A stretch of 64,000 nt of DNA from Flavobacterium sp. CF108 (GTDB lineage: Bacteria; Bacteroidota; Bacteroidia; Flavobacteriales; Flavobacteriaceae): NCBI RefSeq assembly GCF_900129795.1, contig NZ_FQWW01000001.1, forward strand, positions 434,001 through 498,000, written 5' to 3'. Numbering within the stretch: position 1 is the first letter of the stretch; each line of letters begins with the position of its first letter. The notes under the pieces are model-generated. The model was given only the letters and a program-made list of their open reading frames with translations, searched no databases and was not told where the DNA came from. The translations under genes and the position numbers were made by a program. This document shows positions 35,325 to 43,614 of this stretch, piece after piece.

Positions 35325-35537
35325 CTTATTTTTTTGTTTTTGACTAAACAATTCTAATTTTTAAATCATCCTGATATGTAAACAAATCTTTACACTATTT
35401 TGATATGGTTATTACAAAACTTCTACTTCTGGCGATTTAATTGCTTTTTGAGGCAATAAATGGCTTAATCGATTGTTATAAATAGATATTTAGAAGTTAA
35501 AAAATGACTTCAAATGCATTTCAAAATAAATTTAAGT

Positions 35538-36128
35538 ATGAAAAGAATATTGTTTTTAATGATAATTGGAGCTTCGCTGCACGTTGCTGCGCAGCAAGAA
35601 GTTAAAGGAAAATACCAGCCTATACAATCTAAAACTCCGGAAACTAAAGAAGTTATTCCGCCAACAGAGACGCCGCCGCCAAATGAACCTACTCTTGCAA
35701 AAGATCCGATCGTTTTAAAAATAAATCCAGAGGAACTTTTTAAGGATAACACGCTTTACAAAAGAGCAGCCAATGTTGAAGGCATTTTTTACAGACGAAA
35801 TGAGTATTTAGGAGGATTTGTAACTAAATCAACAACCTCAACAATTCGTTATCGTGATGCCGCTTTTGTTGACGGCGATAAAATTAGAGTATATCTTAAC
35901 GATAAAGTTATCGAACCAGAAGTGAGTTTGGTAGGAGAATTTAAAGGATTTAAAATAAATCTGGTGAAAGGAATGAACAAAATTGATTTTGAAGCCTTAA
36001 ACGAAGGTTCGGCATCACCAAATACGGCCGAATTTCAGGTTTATGATGACAACGGAAAAGTGATTGAAGCCAGCCAATGGAATGTTGGTACAGGCTACAA
36101 GGCTGTAATTATTTTATATAAAGACTAA
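35538..36128 (+). CDS. Secreted protein of unknown function
   Basis: The start is set at the ATG at 35538 because the signal peptide (MKRILFLMIIGASLHVAAQQ) begins there, rather than eight codons earlier. The 196-residue product has a Pro/Thr/Glu-rich linker (about residues 30-60) and a beta-rich C-terminal domain with DGDKIRVYLNDKVIEP and NKIDFEALNEGSASPN, which resembles an Ig-like or carbohydrate-binding sandwich. It is likely periplasmic or surface-exposed. No catalytic motif is seen. A strong terminator follows. Confidence 0.75.
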   Translation: MKRILFLMIIGASLHVAAQQEVKGKYQPIQSKTPETKEVIPPTETPPPNEPTLAKDPIVLKINPEELFKDNTLYKRAANVEGIFYRRNEYLGGFVTKSTTSTIRYRDAAFVDGDKIRVYLNDKVIEPEVSLVGEFKGFKINLVKGMNKIDFEALNEGSASPNTAEFQVYDDNGKVIEASQWNVGTGYKAVIILYKD

Positions 36129-36145
36129 ATTTTGACTATTAATTC

Positions 36146-36178
36146 AAAAAGCCTGTAGAGATAATCTACAGGCTTTTT
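36146..36178 (+). terminator. Terminator after the secreted protein gene
   Basis: A 14-base perfect stem (36146-36159 with 36165-36178) and a T run follow the stop codon. Confidence 0.85.
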
Positions 36179-36204
36179 ACATTTCACTATTCACTTAGTA
36201 CTAA

Positions 36205-36230
36205 TCACTAATTACTATTCACTAATCACT
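36205..36230. repeat. Copy of the ATTAGTGA gene-end repeat
   Basis: This 26-base segment is 25/26 identical to 42091-42116 (one base, 36216 region, differs). In both places it overlaps the stop codon of the minus-strand gene beginning to its right. Confidence 0.75.
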
Positions 36231-36993
36231 CTTTTCTCCCATACATCAAAATCCTCTTAAAAGAATAAATAGCCGGAAGTTTAGGAAAATTTACTACTAT
36301 TCTCTCTTTATATGTTTTAATAAAAAGTTCCTTTTGTTCTCCTTCAAGCCTTTCGATATAGGGAATTAATGCCGAACCCGAAATAAAATTATAAAGTGTT
36401 TCGTGATCGTCAGCAATAATTGGATACACTTTCTGTAGTATCTCAATATCCTTAAGGCCGCCCTCAAAAAGTATTTGTGCATATTCGTCAAGACCTAAAA
36501 CAGGAGAATCTCTTTTATAACCTTTTAAATACGATTTAAACGGTTCTTCATCAACAAAGTCAGAAAGGATTTTATTGAGTTTATTTTCTGGCTGAACCGG
36601 CATTTGTACTGCAAACTGTCCATCTTTATGGAGTAATTTTAATAAATTCGAAAATAAACTTTCATGATCATTTGACCATTGCAGCGCGGCATTACTAAAA
36701 ATCAAATCCCATTTTTCTCCTGAATTTATGGTTTCTTCTGTCGTTGCTTTTTTAAAATGCAGATTATTAGTTTCTAAGGATTTTGATTTCTCCAGCATTT
36801 CTGCAGAAGAATCTACGCCAAGAAAATGGGCCTCTTTAAATTTATCTGCCAAAATAGAAGTTTGCTCTCCCGTACCGCATCCCAAATCAATAGCCTTCAT
36901 TCCGTTTTGGGGTTTTATGAATTCTATTAAATCATAAAACGGTTTGTACCGAATATCTTTAAACTTATTATAAACATCTGGATTCCAAGGCAT
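36226..36993 (-). CDS. Class I SAM-dependent methyltransferase (trans-aconitate methyltransferase-like)
   Basis: The 255-residue protein has motif I AIDLGCGTGEQ, motif II GVDSSAEML and motif IV WDLIFSNAALQW, which match the trans-aconitate 2-methyltransferase group. Those enzymes methylate small carboxylic acids; other substrates are common in the wider family. The stop codon is contributed by the dispersed repeat at 36205-36230. It is divergent from the TetR gene. Confidence 0.87.
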   Translation of the reverse strand: MPWNPDVYNKFKDIRYKPFYDLIEFIKPQNGMKAIDLGCGTGEQTSILADKFKEAHFLGVDSSAEMLEKSKSLETNNLHFKKATTEETINSGEKWDLIFSNAALQWSNDHESLFSNLLKLLHKDGQFAVQMPVQPENKLNKILSDFVDEEPFKSYLKGYKRDSPVLGLDEYAQILFEGGLKDIEILQKVYPIIADDHETLYNFISGSALIPYIERLEGEQKELFIKTYKERIVVNFPKLPAIYSFKRILMYGRKE

Positions 36994-37137
36994 ATTTTAC
37001 TATTTTTAATTGAAAATAATCATAACTGCAAACTCCCATTTTGCAAGAAATACTAAGATACTAAATTTCAATTTTTAGGGATTGAATCCAAATCACAATA
37101 ATCTCATAAAAAATAATTTCATAAATCGATTCAAAAT

Positions 37138-37159
37138 TATACCGATTGGTATATATTTG
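37138..37159 (+). promoter_or_regulatory. TetR operator overlapping the -7 promoter element
   Basis: The perfect 16-base palindrome TATACCGATTGGTATA (37138-37153) overlaps TATATTTG (37152-37159), an exact TAnnTTTG element. The same 16-mer recurs at 37808-37823. Binding there would block transcription of the tetR gene. Confidence 0.75.
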
Positions 37160-37179
37160 TGTAACTAAATCATTTCACG

Positions 37180-37770
37180 ATGAGTAAAGCAGAAAAAACC
37201 AAGCAATTTATAATAGAAAAAACTGCTCCCATCTTTAATACAAAGGGTTACAGCGGTACATCTATTAATGATATGACCACAGCAACGGGTCTTACAAAAG
37301 GAAGTATTTACGGAAATTTTGAAAATAAAGATGAAGTAGCCATCGCTTCTTTTAAGTTTAATGTGAAAAAGCTCCATGATGTTTTAAGTCGGGAAATTGA
37401 AAAGCAAAGAACTTTTAAAGAAAAATTGTTGGTTTATCCTCGTGTTTATGCTAAATACAAAAGTCTGGACGTAACACTTGGCGGATGCCCAATTTTAAAT
37501 ACTGCCATAGAATCTGATGACACACATCCGGTTCTTAAAAAATATGCAGAGAGAACGCTGCTTTATTGGAAAGAAAAATTAATGTACCTCGTCAATCAAG
37601 GTATAAATGCAGGAGAATTTAAAGCAAAGTCAATTAATGCAGAAAATACAGCTTTAACTATAATTGCTTTAATTGAAGGTGGGATGATGATAAGCAAGTT
37701 AACGGGAAATGATACCGATTTATCTGCCATAATGCTTTCGCTTTATAAAATTATCGAAGGCTTAGAATAA
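37180..37770 (+). CDS. TetR/AcrR-family repressor
   Basis: The 196-residue protein has the N-terminal TetR HTH (APIFNTKGYSGTSINDMTTA, TGLTKGSIYGNFENKDEV) and an all-helical ligand domain with GGCPILNTAIESDD, a phrase of the TetR-C-like subgroup. A perfect palindrome overlaps its own promoter and another copy precedes the thioesterase gene, so it should be autoregulated and control that gene. Confidence 0.92.
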   Translation: MSKAEKTKQFIIEKTAPIFNTKGYSGTSINDMTTATGLTKGSIYGNFENKDEVAIASFKFNVKKLHDVLSREIEKQRTFKEKLLVYPRVYAKYKSLDVTLGGCPILNTAIESDDTHPVLKKYAERTLLYWKEKLMYLVNQGINAGEFKAKSINAENTALTIIALIEGGMMISKLTGNDTDLSAIMLSLYKIIEGLE

Positions 37771-37807
37771 TGTAATAATCAACGATTGCTTTTTTTACAC
37801 AAAAAAA

Positions 37808-37823
37808 TATACCGATTGGTATA
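37808..37823 (+). promoter_or_regulatory. Second copy of the TetR operator
   Basis: TATACCGATTGGTATA is identical to 37138-37153 and lies 25 bases before the thioesterase start codon, merging with TATAATTG, a near -7 element. Confidence 0.75.
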
Positions 37824-37847
37824 ATTGCTAATTTTAAATTTAAAATA

Positions 37848-38297
37848 ATGAAAACAAAAACAAGATTAGAAGTATTGCAAGATCACATTGGCGGCGAATT
37901 TGTGCTTTCGCCTTCTCCATTTATGCTTTGGATGAAACCCATTGTTGTTGTGGCTGAACCTGGAACGGTGACTTTTAAATATTTAGTTAGAGAGGAAATG
38001 ACCAACCCAATTAAGTCTTTACACGGCGGAGTAACGGCAGCAATTGTGGATGATTGCATTGGGGCGACTTTATTTTCGCTTGACGAGGAACATTTTTATA
38101 CCACAATAAACCTAACTATTGATTACTTCGCTCCTGCTCATTCTGGAGATAATATTCTTGCCAAAACGTCTATAATAAAAAAAGGAAAACAATTCGTGAA
38201 TGCCCAATGTGAAATTTGGAATGAAACTGAAACAAGGCTGATTGCGAGAGGATATTCTAATCTTTTTAAAACCAATGTAATCAAAAAAGTTCTTTGA
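37848..38297 (+). CDS. PaaI-type hotdog-fold thioesterase
   Basis: This 149-residue protein has the hotdog helix motif LHGGVTAAIVDDCIGA, followed by TINLTIDYFAPAHSGD, the marks of PaaI/YigI-like acyl-CoA thioesterases. The catalytic acid lies in the VDDC region. It probably hydrolyses an aromatic or fatty acyl-CoA under control of the adjacent TetR repressor. The ligand is unknown. Confidence 0.85.
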   Translation: MKTKTRLEVLQDHIGGEFVLSPSPFMLWMKPIVVVAEPGTVTFKYLVREEMTNPIKSLHGGVTAAIVDDCIGATLFSLDEEHFYTTINLTIDYFAPAHSGDNILAKTSIIKKGKQFVNAQCEIWNETETRLIARGYSNLFKTNVIKKVL

Positions 38298-38642
38298 TAT
38301 CGATTCACTTTTATAAGATATGGGGCGTAAAAATGGAAATTATATAACATCTGCAGGAAATTATATAAAAAACTGAATTGCATACCACTTAAATTTGAGT
38401 ATAGTAAATTTCTTAAATATTTGATTTATTACAACTAATAAGTAAGTATTTTTCTAGTTAGTAAACTAATTCACGCAGCTTTTTTTTACAATTAAATTAG
38501 TTTACAATCGTACTTTACTTTCCGTTTTTCATAAAAGTGAATTCTTAATCATGCGGGTAAGGAAACAGCAACTATTTGCTGCAGGCAGAAATATATAATT
38601 AAGGGTTTCAAGAGCATCTAATTTTTAACTAAACTAAAGATT
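38298..38642. other. Intergenic region, 345 bases, with a long-loop inverted repeat
   Basis: GTAAACTAATT (38461-38471) and AATTAGTTTAC (38495-38505) form a perfect 11-base inverted repeat around 23 bases. It may be a terminator of the thioesterase transcript or a regulatory site for the next gene. No gene is visible. Confidence 0.45.
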
Positions 38643-40445
38643 ATGAAAAAGTTTGCCTTATTAATTTATATGATTTCTATTCAAAGTTTTGGACAGATTT
38701 ATGTTGGTGCAAGTACTCCCGTATATGTAAAAAGTCAAGTTCTTTACGTGCAGCAGGATATAAACTTAGCCGCAAATTCAAACTTATATCTGCGTAATTT
38801 ATCTCAACTGGTTCAGGGTACAACAGGAACTTCAACTAATGTAGGAACCGGAATCGTGTCTGTGTATCAGGAAGGAAGCGCAGATAATTTTGACTACAAT
38901 TACTGGTGTTCTCCCGTAGGCACTAATGTAGCGGCAGGTGGCAACCAGAATTTTGGCATTACCCTGTTAAACAGGCCAACGACTTCGACTGCTTCGACTG
39001 CTGCAACAATTCTTCCGTTAGCTAGTTTGGACGGAACTGCAAATCCGCTGGCTATTGCTTCACGATGGATTTATAAATTGACCAACGCCAATAGTTATTC
39101 GCAATGGGTTCAGGTTGGAACTACAACCACGCTGGCACCCGGTGAAGGTTTTACGATGAAAGGAACCAGCGGGACTGATGCTGTAGATCCTGAAGGAACT
39201 GGAGCAAATAATCCCGGAGGAACTGGCGCACAGCGTTATGATTTTAGAGGAAAACCTAATGACGGAAATATTACTGTTACAGTTGGCGCAGCCAATGCCT
39301 CTACTTTAACTGGAAATCCGTACCCGTCTGCACTGCATTTAAATGCTTTTTTATTAGATCCTTTAAATAATGCCTGTACCGGAATTGCTTATTTCTGGGA
39401 ACAGGACAAAACCGTAAACTCTCATTTAATTCGTGCTTACAGAGGCGGATACGCCACTTATTCTCCCGGAAGTTTAGGTTCAAACGGTATTTATGTTCCT
39501 GGTACTTTTAACAGTTATAATGGCGATGGTTCGTTGAATACTGTTGGTACTTCATCAGGACTTATGCGCCAGCGTAAATACGCGCCTATTGGGCAGGGTT
39601 TTGTGATTAAAGGAGTTGCAAACGGAACGGTAACATTTAGAAATTCGTACCGAATATTTTATAAAGAAGGCGAAAGTTTGTCGGAATTTGAAAAACCAGC
39701 AAAAGACAAAACTACGAATAAAACTGAAGAAAAGGAAACATCAGAAAAAGCATCAAATGATATTCCGCACATCAGGATAAATGCTATTATCAACAACGAA
39801 TTTACAAGACAGCTGGCTCTTGCTTTTTTACCCGAAGCTACTGACGGTGTTGACAGAGGTCTTGACGCTGTAAGCATGGATAACTTTCCCAGCGATACTT
39901 TCTTTTTGATGGAAGGAAAAAATTATATTATTACAGGCACTAATTTTGACGTTACCAAACAAATTCCTTTAACCGTAAAGGCCGAAGCCAGCACGACTCT
40001 TAAATTTTATATTCCTGAAGTTATAAACTTCGACCCTGCACAAAAAATATTTATATATGATGCCGTAGATGCATCGTATCACAATATTAAAACCGGAAAT
40101 TATGAAGTTACAATTCCGCCCGGCGTATTTCCTGATCGTTTCAAAATTACTTTTACAGATAAATCACTGGGCACTAATGAAGAAACTAAAAGTAATTTTT
40201 TCATTATGCAGGACAATTCACACCGATTATTAAAAGCTTCAAATCCGGATTTCATTGCATTTAAATCATTTTACCTTTATGATATTGCTGGTAAAACAGT
40301 ACAATCTAAAGAGAATTTGGGTGCTGAAGAAAATTATAGTTTCTCTACTTCCGGTTTAAGTTCCGGGGTTTATATTGCGACCTTCATAACTGTCGATAAT
40401 GAAAAAATTGCCCAAAAAGTAATCATTTCTAATGCAGGAAATTAA
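38643..40445 (+). CDS. T9SS-secreted surface protein of unknown function
   Basis: The 600-residue protein has a signal peptide (1 to about 18), a long beta-rich region of the kind found in Bacteroidota surface proteins (DNFDYNYWCSPVG, LTGNPYPSALHL), a Lys/Glu/Thr-rich linker near 350-370, and a C-terminal type A T9SS sorting domain (about 520-600, SGLSSGVYIATFITVDNEKI). It is likely secreted through the outer membrane and anchored or released. I cannot name an enzyme activity. The next gene starts 42 bases on and is probably in the same operon. Confidence 0.8.
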   Translation: MKKFALLIYMISIQSFGQIYVGASTPVYVKSQVLYVQQDINLAANSNLYLRNLSQLVQGTTGTSTNVGTGIVSVYQEGSADNFDYNYWCSPVGTNVAAGGNQNFGITLLNRPTTSTASTAATILPLASLDGTANPLAIASRWIYKLTNANSYSQWVQVGTTTTLAPGEGFTMKGTSGTDAVDPEGTGANNPGGTGAQRYDFRGKPNDGNITVTVGAANASTLTGNPYPSALHLNAFLLDPLNNACTGIAYFWEQDKTVNSHLIRAYRGGYATYSPGSLGSNGIYVPGTFNSYNGDGSLNTVGTSSGLMRQRKYAPIGQGFVIKGVANGTVTFRNSYRIFYKEGESLSEFEKPAKDKTTNKTEEKETSEKASNDIPHIRINAIINNEFTRQLALAFLPEATDGVDRGLDAVSMDNFPSDTFFLMEGKNYIITGTNFDVTKQIPLTVKAEASTTLKFYIPEVINFDPAQKIFIYDAVDASYHNIKTGNYEVTIPPGVFPDRFKITFTDKSLGTNEETKSNFFIMQDNSHRLLKASNPDFIAFKSFYLYDIAGKTVQSKENLGAEENYSFSTSGLSSGVYIATFITVDNEKIAQKVIISNAGN

Positions 40446-40487
40446 TAATGTTTTTTATTGCTTTTCAACTCTCTAAAACCTGAAATT

Positions 40488-41978
40488 ATGAAAAATATAG
40501 CCTCAACAAATTGCAGAACACTATTAATATTTACTTTTTTCTTTTTATCATATATTGCAAATGCACAAATAGGGATTGGAACAGTTACACCTGATGCCAG
40601 TTCTGTTTTAGATATTGCATCGACAAGTCAGGGAATGCTGGCTCCCAGAATGACAACAGTACAAAGAAATGCAATAACTTCTCCTGCTGACGGATTAATT
40701 GTTTATGATACTGATTTAAAAGCTTTTTACCATTATTCTTCAGGTTCAACATCATGGTTAGTTATCAGCAGTGGTACAAGTCCAAGAATAAATTTTAAAC
40801 GTATAAAATCTACAGATAATTTAGCAACCGTTCTCGCAACTGAGCTGTCAAACGGCGGAGGAACTAAATACCTTTTAACCTCCAACACATTATATGAAAT
40901 AAATGGTCTTGTTATATTCAATTTACCAATTGAAATCAATAATGCATACGTTCAAGGATTAGATTCTAATGAGGATATTATACTTAGAACATCAGGAAAT
41001 ATTTTTGAAGGTGCTACAGGCGGAAATATAAAAAATGTTACACTTAGAGCCGTAACCGGGAGTATTTTTAACCTGAGTGGAACAGCAGCTCAAAATTTAG
41101 TTTTTAGGGACTGTGTCGTTGCCAACTCAGCCAGTGTGGGGACAATATCTGGTTTTGGATTGGTGTTTTTTAGTATTGTTCAATTTTCAGGAAATACAAC
41201 CGGTATCACTTACAATAATATAACGCAGCTGTTACTAAGTAACATGGGCTGGTTTGGCAATAATACAGGAACCTACGAAAAACTAACCGGAACATTTACA
41301 TTGGTAGAAAAACAAGGCGGTTTTAGTCAGGTTGACGGTACTGCGATAGGATTTGATGTTTCTACATCCGGACTTACCATCTCTGGAGATGCAGTATTAG
41401 AATCTGTAGTATTTACGGGTACAAACACAACAGGATATGTAAAACCCTATACAACGGGAACGTATACGGGATTTAATTTTAATAATAGCTGGAGTGTAAG
41501 ATCAGCAGGAATACCAACAGAAACAGACGCAAATGCTACAGCCGATTTTGCGATGGATTATGCTGTTGGATTAGGCCTTTCAGTCAGTTTTACAAATGGT
41601 GCTAATCCAAGTAATATAGTAAAAGTAGGCTCAGGAACGCCTACTACAACATATTCAAATCTATTTAGATTTTCAACTGATGCTGCAAATCGTTTACGTT
41701 ATCTGGGGAAAAAGAAAAGAATTTTCCAGGTTGGAGGATCTATCTCTTTTCAGGTACCTGCTGCCGGTATATACATCATTTATATTGCTAAAAATGGAAC
41801 TGCCATAAGTCAATATAAAGTTTACGGAAGAGGACTGGCTGCAAATGATATTATTGTACTGCCATTAAATGCAACCACAGAATTAGTTAACAATGATTAT
41901 ATCGAAGTTTTTGCCCAGCGATACAGCGGAAGCAACGGAGATATTATTGTACCCAATATGACAGTTACAATTGAATAG
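40488..41978 (+). CDS. Secreted surface protein with phage-tail-fibre-like N-terminus
   Basis: The start is the ATG at 40488; the earlier in-frame codon is TTG. The 496-residue product has a signal peptide ending near ANAQ. The opening IGIGTVTPDASSVLDIASTS followed by GMLAPRMTTVQRNAI and the SPADGLIVYDTD phrase are typical of many Bacteroidota surface and adhesin-like proteins. The middle is a beta-helix-like series, and the end (IYIIYIAKNGTAISQYKVYG) resembles a C1q/TNF-like trimeric head. There is no T9SS sorting domain. It may form trimers at the surface together with the preceding protein. Confidence 0.75.
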   Translation: MKNIASTNCRTLLIFTFFFLSYIANAQIGIGTVTPDASSVLDIASTSQGMLAPRMTTVQRNAITSPADGLIVYDTDLKAFYHYSSGSTSWLVISSGTSPRINFKRIKSTDNLATVLATELSNGGGTKYLLTSNTLYEINGLVIFNLPIEINNAYVQGLDSNEDIILRTSGNIFEGATGGNIKNVTLRAVTGSIFNLSGTAAQNLVFRDCVVANSASVGTISGFGLVFFSIVQFSGNTTGITYNNITQLLLSNMGWFGNNTGTYEKLTGTFTLVEKQGGFSQVDGTAIGFDVSTSGLTISGDAVLESVVFTGTNTTGYVKPYTTGTYTGFNFNNSWSVRSAGIPTETDANATADFAMDYAVGLGLSVSFTNGANPSNIVKVGSGTPTTTYSNLFRFSTDAANRLRYLGKKKRIFQVGGSISFQVPAAGIYIIYIAKNGTAISQYKVYGRGLAANDIIVLPLNATTELVNNDYIEVFAQRYSGSNGDIIVPNMTVTIE

Positions 41979-41985
41979 TATTGTT

Positions 41986-42116
41986 AGTGATTAGTGAAAA
42001 GTAATTAGTGATTAGTTACTATATAGATATAAAAAAGCTCAATTTTTAAATTGAGCTTTTATTGTTATTTCGCTTTTCTCTAATCATTCTTCACTAATTA
42101 CTTTTCACTAATCACT
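41986..42116. repeat. Perfect 26-base inverted repeat of the ATTAGTGA element around a terminator
   Basis: Bases 41986-42011 and 42091-42116 are exact reverse complements, built from TTAGTGA/TAATTAG units. The left arm starts 8 bases after the stop of the plus-strand gene; the right arm contains the stop of the minus-strand DUF1254 gene. The terminator hairpin sits between the arms. Confidence 0.85.
42033..42060. terminator. Bidirectional terminator between convergent genes
   Basis: AAAAGCTCAATTT pairs with AAATTGAGCTTTT (13-base perfect stem), with A and T runs on both sides. Confidence 0.85.
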
Positions 42117-43596
42117 CAACAAGTTCAAAATCCCCAGGTTTCCAACTTCCGTTAAAAGCACCCGCCTCTGGGCCGTAAATTCTAAAATAAGCAAACCAGC
42201 CTCTGTCAGGCAGTGTTTTTATCCATTGTCCTTCTTTTCCCTGAGGAGCTTTAGGGCCAAAATACAAATCGATACTCTTTCCTCCTATTTTATCTTTCAA
42301 TTCAAATAAAGAGCGCAGGGCCGCTTTATTTTGATCTGTTATAACCTGACTTCTCGTAAGAGCATCATAAATAGTTACCGACCAAAAAAGCTTTGCAGGA
42401 ACAGGCGTAGGAATAGTTAATTTATATGTTTTTCCACCATCAACATATTTTCCTGTGCCGTCTTTAAGCCCAAGCCAGTATAACGACCCAGAGCCTTCTT
42501 TTCTGCGAAACATTGAAGGAGAGGCTCCAATAGCCTGATAAAACCATGTTTCGCGACCATCAAGATCAACATAGTTTTGGGTATTGAAGTCTCCGTCTTC
42601 AAATCTTAAGCCAACCCATTCCCATTTTCTGTCATTCCATACTACTTTATCAGGGCGGCGGTCGGCAAACGATTGTACTCTCATTTGCGCATTAGCTATT
42701 TTCGCCGCTTTTTCGAGTATTCCTTTCAAACGTGCATCGGGTTTAAAAGGTTTTCCTTTTATAATGCCTAATACAGCAAGTTCTCCGTAATAATTTCGAT
42801 ACCCATCATAAGCAGGTTCACGCTGAATTACATCATTTAGCGCTTCCCAGTATTTAATATTATTTTCCCATGCAACAGGCGTTGTATTTTGAGGTTTATC
42901 TGTAAGTTCCAGCCAGGTTGGTTCTTTCCAGTCTGCTGCTTTGTTTAACGGATATACTTTTACCGTTTTAATGCGTTCCATTGCCGCTTTTACATCACCG
43001 CCTACAGGAAGTGACCGTATTCCAACCGTAAGATTGTTGGATGAAGATTTCCATACATGATAACCAGAACCCGGAACAGAACCTTTATAAGCAGGTGGCA
43101 GTAATAAATGTTTTCCGCCATTTCCAGCATCGGGACCCGGAATTCCCATATCGGCAACCCATCGCTGATTTACGTCCATAGCAACCACAATAAGCGGCCC
43201 TTTAGGAACATCAATTATCATAGGCCCTTTAGACAAATCGATTGGAATTGGCCCATAAGGAGTATCAGAATTTAATGTAAATCCTATTTGTCCCGGTTTT
43301 GTATCTAATGTTCCAAATGAACTGTTTGGTATGATTTTAATAGAGTCATTCCCTTTTACCAAACCTTCACCCGAAACTGTTGGATAGAAAAATTTATAAG
43401 CTTGTACAGCACGGCTTAAATCAGCATCATCGTATGCTTTTTGTATTGTTTTTTCGGTTGGATAACCTCCAACAAATTCATAACCGTCTGAACTGGAAGC
43501 TGACGAATTACTGCCTGAATCTACAGCGTCAGATTCTTTTTTACAGCTGCTTAAAACAAGAAGAAGCAGACTCAGATATAGAAATAGCTTTTTCAT
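42112..43596 (-). CDS. DUF1254/DUF1214 domain lipoprotein
   Basis: The 494-residue protein has a lipoprotein signal (LVLSSCKK) and, after a Ser-rich linker, the DUF1254 part (AVQAYKFFYPTVSGEG, GPMIIDVPKGPLIVVAMDVN) and the DUF1214 part (AKLFWSVTIYDALTRSQV, KAPQGKEGQWIKTLPDRGWF). The molecular role of this family is unknown. The gene starts 18 bases after the arylsulfatase stop on the same strand, so the two are co-transcribed. The same pairing of DUF1254 proteins with sulfatases is known to me only as a general impression. Confidence 0.9.
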   Translation of the reverse strand: MKKLFLYLSLLLLVLSSCKKESDAVDSGSNSSASSSDGYEFVGGYPTEKTIQKAYDDADLSRAVQAYKFFYPTVSGEGLVKGNDSIKIIPNSSFGTLDTKPGQIGFTLNSDTPYGPIPIDLSKGPMIIDVPKGPLIVVAMDVNQRWVADMGIPGPDAGNGGKHLLLPPAYKGSVPGSGYHVWKSSSNNLTVGIRSLPVGGDVKAAMERIKTVKVYPLNKAADWKEPTWLELTDKPQNTTPVAWENNIKYWEALNDVIQREPAYDGYRNYYGELAVLGIIKGKPFKPDARLKGILEKAAKIANAQMRVQSFADRRPDKVVWNDRKWEWVGLRFEDGDFNTQNYVDLDGRETWFYQAIGASPSMFRRKEGSGSLYWLGLKDGTGKYVDGGKTYKLTIPTPVPAKLFWSVTIYDALTRSQVITDQNKAALRSLFELKDKIGGKSIDLYFGPKAPQGKEGQWIKTLPDRGWFAYFRIYGPEAGAFNGSWKPGDFELVE

Positions 43597-43614
43597 AAAA
43601 AATGGTTTTATTAA

